Part shown: piece by piece, positions 52,287 to 59,884 of the stretch
Numbering within the stretch: the stretch's first letter is position 1
Layout: each line of letters starts with the position of its first letter
Assembly: GCA_019359375.1 (NCBI GenBank)
Contig: JAHHHL010000031.1
Coordinates: 16,133 to 80,132 of the forward strand
DNA length: 64,000 nt
Direction of reading: 5' to 3'
From: Lyngbya sp. HA4199-MV5
GTDB lineage: Bacteria > Cyanobacteriota > Cyanobacteriia > Leptolyngbyales > Leptolyngbyaceae
The notes under the pieces: model-generated
What the model saw: only the letters and a program-made list of their open reading frames with translations
Told to the model about the DNA's origin: nothing
The model's database searches: none
Translations under genes and position numbers: made by a program

Positions 52287-52562
52287 ATGTCCTGCCAACA
52301 TCTCAAGTCATTGACTCCGGAAGCGCTGATTCCCAAAGCGAACTATCCCACATTTCGTTGCGAAGAATGTATTCGGATAGGCGATCGCTGGGTGCATCTG
52401 CGAATTTGTCAGACCTGTGGCAAGATGTTGTGTTGCGACTCGTCCAAAAATCAACATGCCCGTCGCCACTATGAGGAAAGCGGGCATCCCGTTATCAGTT
52501 CAGCAGAATTGAGTGAACAATGGCTGTGGTGCTTTGTCGATGAACAGGCGATCGGCTACTAA
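52287..52562 (+). CDS. UBP-type zinc finger protein
   Basis: 91 aa from the ATG at 52287. Cys/His pattern CQHL ... CEEC ... CQTCGKMLCCDSSKNQHARRHYEESGHPV, the ZnF-UBP fold known from ubiquitin-specific proteases, found as a stand-alone domain in some bacteria. Its bacterial ligand is unknown. It lies between the Rieske gene and an MFS transporter, probably in one transcript. Confidence 0.85.
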   Translation: MSCQHLKSLTPEALIPKANYPTFRCEECIRIGDRWVHLRICQTCGKMLCCDSSKNQHARRHYEESGHPVISSAELSEQWLWCFVDEQAIGY

Positions 52563-52571
52563 CCACGGCAG

Positions 52572-54191
52572 GTGATGGATGACCTAATCTGTAAGGTGCC
52601 CCTTTATCAAAAATGCTCACCTATGGCACACATCATCAAGCCACCCTGCGATGAAGGGGTAATTCGCTCTCAGCCCTGTGCTGCTCCCTGTCGGCGAGAC
52701 GCTAGAGTTTGGGTGCTAGTTGCCACGATTCTTGGCTCCAGCATGGCATTTATCGATAGCACCGTGGTCAATGTGGCGCTACCTACCCTGCAAACCGACT
52801 TAAAGGCAACGGTTGCCGATGTGCAATGGGTCGTGGAATCCTACGCCTTATTCGTGGCGGCGTTGATCTTGGTGGGTGGGTCGTTGGGCGACCATTTTGG
52901 ACGACGACGGATTTTTGGGTTAGGCGTGGCGCTGTTTGCTGTTGCCTCTGCCTGGTGCGGGTTGGCTCCTACGATTGGACAGCTCATTGTAGCGCGGGGT
53001 GTGCAGGGTGTAGGAGGAGCCTTACTGATTCCGGGTAGTCTGGCAATCATCGGTGCTGCCTTTACCGATGACCAGCGAGGACGAGCGATCGGGCTGTGGT
53101 CAGGCTTTACGGCAATCACCGCTGCTGTGGGTCCAGTCCTGGGTGGCTGGTTGATAGAAACCTTCTCCTGGCGCTGGATCTTTCTGATTAATTTGCCATT
53201 TGCTGCGATCGTGCTTGCCATCACGCTTTGGCGGGTACCAGAAAGTCGAGATCCCGAAGCATCCAGGCTAGATTGGTGGGGGGCATTGCTGGCGATCGTT
53301 GGCTTAGGCAGCATCGTGTATGGGCTATTGGAATCTACTAATGTCGGATTCAATGCAGTTGTAATTGGGGCGATCGTCTTCGGGATGCTTATTGTCGGGT
53401 TATTTTTCTGGGTGGAATCTCGTCTCACTTCACCGATGTTGCCATTGAGCTTATTCCGCTCCCGTACCTTTAGTGGAGCCAATTTGCTCACCCTGCTGCT
53501 CTATGCTGCCTTAGGTGGGGCGCTGTTCTTCCTGCCCTTTAACCTGATTCAAGTGCAGGGCTATTCGGCGACGGCGGCTGGAGCCGCCCTGGTTCCCTTT
53601 CCCATCATCATGTTTTTCCTTTCCCGCTGGTCAGGGAGACTGGTGGATCGCTATGGTGCTCGATTGCCGTTGATCGCGGGGCCGGCGATCGCGGCGGTTG
53701 GCTTTGGCTTGATGACATTGCCTGGGATCGGCGGCAGCTATTGGACAACCTTTTTCCCGGCAGTTGTGGTGCTGGGGTTGGGTATGGCGATTTGTGTGGC
53801 TCCTCTGACGACAGCCGTGATGAATGCCGTAAATGTGCGCTATGTAGGAGCCGCTTCAGGAGTGAATAACGCCGTCTCTCGGATTGCCAGTTTGCTGGCG
53901 ATCGCTCTACTGGGCATTGTCATGCTCAACCGATTCACTCAAAGTCTAAATCAACGCATTGCACCCCTGCAACTTGCTGCGGATGCTCAGCAGTTTCTAG
54001 AAAGTCAGCGGGTTAACTTAGCGGCAGCAGCCGTACCACCGGGATTGAGTACTGAAGTGGCAGCAGCATTGAAAAATGCGATCGCAACTGCGTTTGTGGA
54101 TGGGTTTCGACTGGTGATGGGAATCGCGGTGGGATTAGCCGTTACCAGTGCAATTACCGCAGCCCTGATGATTGAGCGTCGTAGAACATGA
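52572..54191 (+). CDS. DHA2-family MFS drug efflux transporter
   Basis: 539 aa with about 14 predicted transmembrane helices. Family motifs: FIDSTVVNVALPTLQ in helix 1, LGDHFGRRRIFG between helices 2 and 3, and the motif C-like GPVLGGWLIE in helix 5. It exports hydrophobic compounds driven by protons. It follows the zinc finger gene after 9 bp. An N-terminal extension of about 40 residues is unusual; it contains four Cys and may be cytosolic. Confidence 0.92.
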   Translation: MMDDLICKVPLYQKCSPMAHIIKPPCDEGVIRSQPCAAPCRRDARVWVLVATILGSSMAFIDSTVVNVALPTLQTDLKATVADVQWVVESYALFVAALILVGGSLGDHFGRRRIFGLGVALFAVASAWCGLAPTIGQLIVARGVQGVGGALLIPGSLAIIGAAFTDDQRGRAIGLWSGFTAITAAVGPVLGGWLIETFSWRWIFLINLPFAAIVLAITLWRVPESRDPEASRLDWWGALLAIVGLGSIVYGLLESTNVGFNAVVIGAIVFGMLIVGLFFWVESRLTSPMLPLSLFRSRTFSGANLLTLLLYAALGGALFFLPFNLIQVQGYSATAAGAALVPFPIIMFFLSRWSGRLVDRYGARLPLIAGPAIAAVGFGLMTLPGIGGSYWTTFFPAVVVLGLGMAICVAPLTTAVMNAVNVRYVGAASGVNNAVSRIASLLAIALLGIVMLNRFTQSLNQRIAPLQLAADAQQFLESQRVNLAAAAVPPGLSTEVAAALKNAIATAFVDGFRLVMGIAVGLAVTSAITAALMIERRRT

Positions 54192-54310
54192 GAGGGTCAA
54201 GACACAACTGTTGTCATGGCTTAGGTTTGAGATACCACCTTCGCATCCTGAAATCCATAAGTTGCTGTGTAGTCTGTGTTGTGAGCGATCACAATTCTCC
54301 AGCAGTTCTC

Positions 54311-54682
54311 CTAAGTGGACACTGTGCAATCTTCGTTCTCCACCACAACGAGATGTAGTAAACCGTGACGAGGGGGTATTGGTGATCCATCAGGCTTTGT
54401 GTGTCCCATTGTTTCCCATGCAACATCAACTGAAGCAACATCTGATCGAACAGCCTTGATCCTAATCTCTTTAGTTTGTAATTGAGCATTTTTTAGGACG
54501 GTTGAGAAGGGTTGAGCGTGCAGTCGTTCAATTTCCGTACGACCTGTCATCCGTTGTCCAACAACATCTGTAAATTCGGCATCATCCGTAAAGTATTCGG
54601 AGAAGACTTCTGCATCTTTACGGTTCCATGCCACTAGCGCATCTTCTACAGTGCTTATCAGCTTTGATTGATTGTTGATCAT
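54311..54682 (-). CDS. NTF2-like (SgcJ/SnoaL) protein
   Basis: 123 aa. Starts STVEDALVAWNRKDAEVFSEYFTDDAEFTDVVGQRMTGRTEIERLH, typical of the SgcJ/EcaC-type NTF2 group. Followed by IRIKAVRSDVASVDVAWET. Its ligand is unknown. It is downstream of the membrane protein gene on the same strand. Confidence 0.82.
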   Translation of the reverse strand: MINNQSKLISTVEDALVAWNRKDAEVFSEYFTDDAEFTDVVGQRMTGRTEIERLHAQPFSTVLKNAQLQTKEIRIKAVRSDVASVDVAWETMGHTKPDGSPIPPRHGLLHLVVVENEDCTVST

Positions 54683-54744
54683 TAGTTATACACTTCCTGA
54701 GTCTAATTTCGTTAACGGTCTAACATTGCTGTTGCTTCCACTCT

Positions 54745-55308
54745 TTAGGGCTGTTTACCAGGTCGTCTTCCCCAAGGTTTCAGAGTCGAAATTGCAATAA
54801 TGACCAAGAGAAAGAAAATCTGAATCAGCGAGCCAATCAAAACTCCTCTGGCATCAAACAAATAGATGGGATTCTTGAACGCATTTAATCCTTGTGATAA
54901 TGCGATGTCTTCTGCTGCATTTCCCCAGGGGAACAGCCAGAAGGTTCCGAAAATCATCAACCCGGTTGTTAGAATCCACTTGGTAATCACCCAATAGAAT
55001 TTGAAAAACCCGTAGTTGGTTTGCCAACAAAGGATGGTTGCTGTCACCACTGACCCGATCGCCGCAGGAATTACAATCAAATCATCGAGTAAATTGATGG
55101 CTGAGTTGAGTGCAAACAAAATGTCAGCATTCGTCGTATCCTTGTTTCTAAGCGCAATCAGAAACATACTGAGAACCGTTCCAGTCCACAGTGCGGCAAA
55201 GCCAATGTGAAACGACAAAACCCAATTCTTCTGTTGAAGGCTCAGTTTGAATGGTTTCTTGGCTGTACCAGGCTGTGGTGCCTTTTCATCAGTTTTGAGG
55301 GTTGCCAT
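54745..55308 (-). CDS. Four-helix integral membrane protein
   Basis: 187 aa. Hydrophobic segments near 27-50 (NWVLSFHIGFAALWTGTVLSMFLI), 72-95, 105-127 and 153-177. Conserved His32 at the start of helix 1 is a possible heme ligand, as in DUF2269-like proteins, but I cannot assign it. The C-terminal tail is basic. Cotranscription with the NTF2 gene is likely. Confidence 0.7.
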   Translation of the reverse strand: MATLKTDEKAPQPGTAKKPFKLSLQQKNWVLSFHIGFAALWTGTVLSMFLIALRNKDTTNADILFALNSAINLLDDLIVIPAAIGSVVTATILCWQTNYGFFKFYWVITKWILTTGLMIFGTFWLFPWGNAAEDIALSQGLNAFKNPIYLFDARGVLIGSLIQIFFLLVIIAISTLKPWGRRPGKQP

Positions 55309-55406
55309 TGCATTCTCCAGCGTTACGAATGCTCACAGTGTAGCGATCGCTTTCCACTGGAAGCTTGACTAAAGTTGCTCAAATTGTGCAAATCTTGCTG
55401 AAAACT

Positions 55407-56306
55407 CTACCGTAACGTTCTAAACTTTTTGGGTGTCATACCAACGTATTGGCGAAAGAGCCGAGTAAATGAACTGTGATTGGTTAGACCGACTGCGAAA
55501 GCAATCTCAGTAATGGTCAGTCGAGTGGTTCTTAATAACTGCTTGGCATGATCAATCCGACATCGAGTTAAATATTGATAAGGCGTAATGCCTGTGGATT
55601 GCTTGAACAAACGACAGAAGTGATATTGACTTAAATTCAAAACAGCCGCAACATCGGGCAGAGCAATATCTTGATCAAGGTGAGTGAGAAGATAATCTAA
55701 TACCGTTTGCGACTGAGATTGAGATAAACTCTTATGCTCAGAAAATGATTGAGGTTGCCAAACTGAATATTGCTTCAGTAAGTGAATGATTAACCCAGTG
55801 ACTAGCGATTCTCCAAACATACGACCCGCAGGATGCTTTGCCTCAACGTCTGATTTCAGAGCTAACCCAATTTGCTGCACCAGGGGATCGCGAATTCCAA
55901 TGTGAGGAATGAGTTCAACTGGTTTAACTCCAACGGATTCATGAGCAACCTGTTCAAAGAATTGAGGGGAAAACCCCAGCAGGGAGAACTCCCCTGCCTG
56001 TTGCCAATAGGAGGCATACCGCATTCCAGCGGGAATTAACAACATCTCGCCTGGCTCACAATAGCAAGTTTGGATTTGCCCTTCGATTTGATGTTCCGAC
56101 TGCCCTGGATGCCCGCCTTGCCCTGTGATCCCAATAACGTGTTGCATCCATTGATGCTCTGGACTTTCGTGGGCAGAGTGATCGTAGTGATTGAAAAAGA
56201 TGCCATGCCAACCCGACCCCTGACTGGATAAAACAGGGTTATCTGCCAAGGCAGGCTTAGTGTGTTCAGCCATATCAACTTGCAGCAGTCTAGCAGTTGT
56301 GGGCAT
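55407..56306 (-). CDS. AraC-family transcriptional regulator
   Basis: 299 aa. The sensor half has HDSAHESPEHQWMQHVIG in a cupin-like fold. The AraC double HTH is at about 200-299 (DIALPDVAAVLNLSQYHFCRLFKQSTGITPYQYLTRCRIDHAKQLL, TITEIAFAVGLTNHSSFTRLFRQYVGMTPKKF). It is upstream of the membrane/NTF2 pair on the same strand and may regulate it, or the FMN reductase. Confidence 0.9.
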   Translation of the reverse strand: MPTTARLLQVDMAEHTKPALADNPVLSSQGSGWHGIFFNHYDHSAHESPEHQWMQHVIGITGQGGHPGQSEHQIEGQIQTCYCEPGEMLLIPAGMRYASYWQQAGEFSLLGFSPQFFEQVAHESVGVKPVELIPHIGIRDPLVQQIGLALKSDVEAKHPAGRMFGESLVTGLIIHLLKQYSVWQPQSFSEHKSLSQSQSQTVLDYLLTHLDQDIALPDVAAVLNLSQYHFCRLFKQSTGITPYQYLTRCRIDHAKQLLRTTRLTITEIAFAVGLTNHSSFTRLFRQYVGMTPKKFRTLR

Positions 56307-56340
56307 GACAGGAAAGGTAGAGATGGTTAATTCTCACAGT

Positions 56341-56922
56341 TTAACGTAGAGGCTCATCAGAAAACGCCGCTTCGGTTTGGAACTGGTAGATTGCATCTAC
56401 GAAGGTCATGACTGCTCTTTGTAATGCCTGCGAAAGTTCTAGGTCAGCCACAATACCATCAATATCAATGTTTCGACCCAGCAGCGGTACGGTAATGGAT
56501 GCCTCAAGCACAATTCGTCCAGTCATGACCGTAACAATTTCAGTTAAGGATGACTGGGCATAGGTAGCGCGTGGAGAAGCATTCAGCAGAGCGATCGGCT
56601 TACCGATAAACTCCGATCCACTAACAAGCCAATCGAGTGCATTCTTTAAGACTCCTGGCACCCCATGAGCATACTCTGGCGTTGAAATCAGCAATCCATC
56701 AGCCCAGCGGATCTGAGTTCGTAAATCGGTGACAGAAAGCGGCTCGGTTGGCTCCAGATCAGGGTTGAAGTGCGGCAGAGAACCTAATCCGTCATACAGT
56801 TTGATTTCGACCGTTGCTGGTGCTAGAGCGATCGCCGCTTGCAGCAGGGCTGTGTTAGACGAAACCCGACGCAGGCTACCTGATATCGCTAGTATTCGGA
56901 TGATTTGAGAAGTCTTATGCAT
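56341..56922 (-). CDS. NADPH-dependent FMN reductase
   Basis: 193 aa, starting at the ATG at 56922 (MHKTSQIIRILAISGSLRRVSSN). The flavin/NADPH loop SGSLR-SSN is present, as is WADGLLISTPEYAHGVPGVLKNALDWLVSG, the family signature with the SGS/PEYNH-like motif (PEYAH here). The frame continues upstream into a remnant of another gene with no stop between, so the full frame is a chance fusion. ATG 56922 gives the normal family length. Confidence 0.85.
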   Translation of the reverse strand: MHKTSQIIRILAISGSLRRVSSNTALLQAAIALAPATVEIKLYDGLGSLPHFNPDLEPTEPLSVTDLRTQIRWADGLLISTPEYAHGVPGVLKNALDWLVSGSEFIGKPIALLNASPRATYAQSSLTEIVTVMTGRIVLEASITVPLLGRNIDIDGIVADLELSQALQRAVMTFVDAIYQFQTEAAFSDEPLR

Positions 56923-57440
56923 GGCTGTAAAAGCGTAACCCTTGTAGCTTGTTACAAGTTTGCCAAGTTTACAACCTGCTTCAGCATGATAAATCCCAGC
57001 CGCAACCTCGGCAAACATATCGAGCAACCCTGGGGCATAGGCAGGACTAGCGCCATGTTGTAACATCGATTCGGTATAGGCTTCTGGAGAAACAGGCTGA
57101 AATCGAACCGTCTGGTTGATTGCTTCACTCATTTGTACAGCCACCTGATTCAACGAGAGATCTTCCGGTTCATCAACTCCAATGCCTTCTTGACCTGACC
57201 AATCTTGCTGCAACAGCCATTGGGCAGCGACTACTCCAATATTGTGGGTTGCCACCATTGGTATCGGAAAATCGCCTGGAAATGGGTAGAAGAACCTGCC
57301 TTGCTGCAAAATTGGTTCAACCTGCCACAGAAAATTCTCCATAAAGTTTCCACAGCGCAGGTAGCGAGCAGATCTGCCTGTGGCGTTCAAGACATCTTCC
57401 ATCGCGTGGAGTGCCGAAATCAGACCCGCATTCTTGGAAG
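56923..57440 (-). pseudogene. Internal fragment of an NmrA-like NAD(P)-binding protein gene
   Basis: Open in frame with the FMN reductase. The part from SKNAGLISALHAMEDVLNATG through RYLRCGNFMENFLWQ to AGIYHAE matches the second half of NmrA/TMR-type proteins. The N-terminal Rossmann half is missing, and the last residues before the reductase are unrelated. The 5' break is at about 57430-57440, where the frame enters sequence antisense to the AraC remnant. Confidence 0.75.
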
Positions 57441-58274
57441 AAGTATGGTCATCAGACGAAATTCCACATCGTGGTGCAGGGTCAATGCTGGTTACAAGTG
57501 GAGGGCTGGAAGCAAGCGATCGCGCTATCCGCAGGCGACTTAATTCTGTTGTCAAATGCACCAACCCATGCATTCAGAGACACATTAACGAGTCCTGTAG
57601 TGTCGGTGGAGCACCTGCAAAAACCTCCCCTTGCCAATGGATTTAAGGCAGTGCAGTACGGTGGAGCCAGCCCTGAGATTTACAGCGTGATTGTTTCGAG
57701 TGGGATGCAATTTTGTGAAGCAATACACAACCCATTGCTGGCTGCGTTACCCCTACTGATTCATATTCCAGGCAAAGCGGGTCGGTTGATGCCTTGGTTA
57801 CGAACCAACCTGGAGTCGTTGGAGTGTGAGGTAGTGGCAGACTTACCTGGACGACAAACCGTCTTGACCCGACTGGCTGAAATCTTGTTTGTGCAAGCGG
57901 TGCGCGTCTACTTATCTCAACTGCCAGAGCAGCAAGGGGGATGGTTACGAGCATTGATCGAACCAGGTATCAGTACGGCGTTGGGATTCATGCATCGCCA
58001 TCCGGAACAACCCTGGACAGTGGCAGCGTTGGCACAGCACGCCTCAATGTCGCGATCGAGTTTTGCGGCTCGGTTCACACAGCTTGTGGGGGTGCCGCCA
58101 TTGAAATATCTGACGCAGCGGCGGATGGCGATCGCCTCAACGCTGCTACAAGAAGAACACTGGACACTACAGGAAATTGCGCTGCGAGTGGGGTATGATT
58201 CAGAAGTTGCCTTTAGCCAAGCGTTTAAGCGGTAGAGTGGTCAACCGCCCGGTGCTTATCGTCGTCAGCGGTAG
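57430..58274 (+). pseudogene. AraC-family regulator, cut at the 5' end and interrupted by TAG
   Basis: The readable product begins inside a cupin_6 sensor domain (FHIVVQGQCWLQVEG, then LSAGDLILLSNAPTHAFRD); roughly the first 40-45 family residues are missing. The AraC HTH is at the other end (WTVAALAQHASMSRSSFAARFTQLVGVPPLKYL, DSEVAFSQAFKR). A TAG at 58233-58235 stops it, but the frame goes on for 12 more codons that read SGQPPGAYRRQR before a second TAG at 58272-58274, which is the usual AraC tail. So it has lost its start and gained a nonsense codon. Confidence 0.85.
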
Positions 58275-58371
58275 CGTATGCGACGGAAGCATTAAATTTA
58301 GCGGTAAAGAGACGGGCTAGCGTATTTCAAACAGCGGGATAACCAAACATCAATTAAAACGATAGATGGTT

Positions 58372-59022
58372 TTATGTACTTGACTGCTTGCGTCTTTTAG
58401 TAGTTGCTGGCTTAGTTGCTGCTTTCGCAGTCGTTGATTTTCGAGTCCGAGTTGGTTTAGCGATCGCCTCACTCTTCGATGGTTTTTGTGCAGCAGATTT
58501 TGTATCGCCTCGTCTGGTTTTAGCAGAGGTGGAAGTCGATTTAACATTCGTCTCGCTTTTTGCCGTTTTTGTAGCACTCGACTTTGCTCGACCTCTCTTG
58601 GGTTGAGTCGGAGCAGGTGTAGCTTCTGAATTTGCCTCCGGTACAGATGCGACTGACGGTTCTGTAGTAGCAACGGTTTCTGCTGAAGGCTGTTCTCCAA
58701 TCGCAGGTTCATCACTTACTGACCTCTTCGATCGCCTTGGCTTGCTCTTTGCCGCCTGCCGTTTCCCAGATGGAACATAATTCTTGAGCGTTAACGCACT
58801 GATCTTAATCCCCTTCTCGCTCAACATCTTCGCTAAGTCTTGATAGTTGTAGCCTTTTGCGAGAGCAGCTTTAAGGGATTCCTGCATTTGCCCAACAGCT
58901 TCTCGCAAAGTCAAGTCTTCTTTCGGTTTCTCAGGCAACTTTTGCAAGAAATCACTGGCTTGTCCAACAGCCTCTTGATTGACAACAGTTGCTCTGGAAC
59001 GCTGACGGGTCGCAGTTGCCAT
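58372..59022 (-). CDS. Plasmid protein with HTH-like core and Lys/Thr/Ala-rich histone-like tail
   Basis: 216 aa from the ATG at 59022 (an upstream start at 59169 would add 49 residues unlike the rest). Residues 1-85 hold an HTH-like helical segment (SLKAALAKGYNYQDLAKMLSEKGIKISALTLKNYV), seen in several plasmid DNA-binding proteins. Residues 95-216 are low complexity, rich in Lys, Arg, Ser, Thr, Ala and Pro (KRGRAKSSATKTAKS...). Likely binds DNA without sequence selectivity through the tail. Two GTACATAAG sites lie upstream (59140 and 59225). Confidence 0.65.
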   Translation of the reverse strand: MATATRQRSRATVVNQEAVGQASDFLQKLPEKPKEDLTLREAVGQMQESLKAALAKGYNYQDLAKMLSEKGIKISALTLKNYVPSGKRQAAKSKPRRSKRSVSDEPAIGEQPSAETVATTEPSVASVPEANSEATPAPTQPKRGRAKSSATKTAKSETNVKSTSTSAKTRRGDTKSAAQKPSKSEAIAKPTRTRKSTTAKAATKPATTKRRKQSST

Positions 59023-59139
59023 CTTGATGGATGAGGTGGAAGGGGACTGACTTAAATTCAGTGCGCTCAATTCCAAACTGAACACAATTTTTGGATGTCT
59101 AGTAGAAGTGTCGAGCATCGGCAGCGGTGTATGAAATAT

Positions 59140-59827
59140 CTTATGTACGAAACTGCTTTCTGCTCGCATACCACTTATGAATCGCTCACAGATCCATCCA
59201 ATAGTGACGTAAGGAAATCAACTTGTACATAAGAAACTGCTAAAATTCTTATTGAAACCCGATAGCTACACTCCTTCTAACAAACTGACTGTCTGTTGCC
59301 TTACCACAACGCTTAACTCCTGATTCAGTCAATTTGGCGTAGTTGCTTCCCCACATATCGACTTTTGAGTTTGCCATTGTCTCGCCAGTAAGCGTACCAG
59401 TAAGGACCGTGCAACTCCCCATTCTCCCCAGCACACTTACATCCGACTTTGCCACAACGAATGCGCTCTAGTTGATAGAGACGATCGCCCAAGTGTTGTA
59501 CCTCCACCACCTCTCGCCCTTTCGTCCCGCCTGGTTCTGAAGTCCTTGATTGTTGTTCCAGGGCTTGAACAATCGCACCCAATTCTGCATACAGTTGTCG
59601 TGCCTGATCCAGGTTGAGCTTATGGAGATCCGCACGGAGTTTATCAAAGTTGGAACGCTTGGTCATGCTTTCTTATGTACAAAGTCGTTTTGAGATAGAC
59701 AGAGAGGTCTCATAGAAACTAATTGAGGATCGAGCAGGTCTTAATTTCTTATGTACAACGTCCACTTTGATAAAACTGCGAATGTAGTGATTGAAGCCGT
59801 ACATAAGGAAATAAAGGCGTACATAAG
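59140..59827. repeat. GTACATAAG motif, cluster of six copies
   Basis: Perfect 9-mers at 59140-59148, 59225-59233, 59673-59681, 59748-59756, 59799-59807 and 59819-59827, in both orientations. They are often followed by AAA or GAA(A)CTGC on the GTAC strand. Copies lie upstream of the Lys-rich protein gene, at the start of the DUF6788 gene (7 bp before the ATG) and in its promoter region. A further three lie at 63761-63874. This suits a plasmid-wide operator or a partition-type site. Confidence 0.7.
59325..59666 (-). CDS. DUF6788-type small zinc-motif protein
   Basis: 113 aa. The conserved core is IRCGKVGCKCAGENGELHGPYWYAYWRDNGKLKSRYVG, with three cysteines (C-x4-C-x-C) and a His that may bind zinc, preceded by a helical segment. 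The family is common on cyanobacterial replicons and of unknown function. Its start region overlaps one GTACATAAG motif; no Shine-Dalgarno sequence is visible, so the motif may control translation or transcription. Confidence 0.8.
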   Translation of the reverse strand: MTKRSNFDKLRADLHKLNLDQARQLYAELGAIVQALEQQSRTSEPGGTKGREVVEVQHLGDRLYQLERIRCGKVGCKCAGENGELHGPYWYAYWRDNGKLKSRYVGKQLRQID

Positions 59828-59884
59828 AAACCGTGCTGCCTTAGAACCCCCGAACTCACCCCAACAGCATTCCAACTCACGCCT

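Noticed and set aside
52841..53491. 216-codon frame antisense to the MFS transporter
   Set aside because: It is the complement of a transmembrane gene with strong family motifs; the antisense product has no domain.
58350..58715. Arg/Leu-rich 121-codon frame on the same strand as the Lys-rich protein gene
   Set aside because: It is a shifted reading of the low-complexity Lys-rich coding sequence and has no independent start signal.
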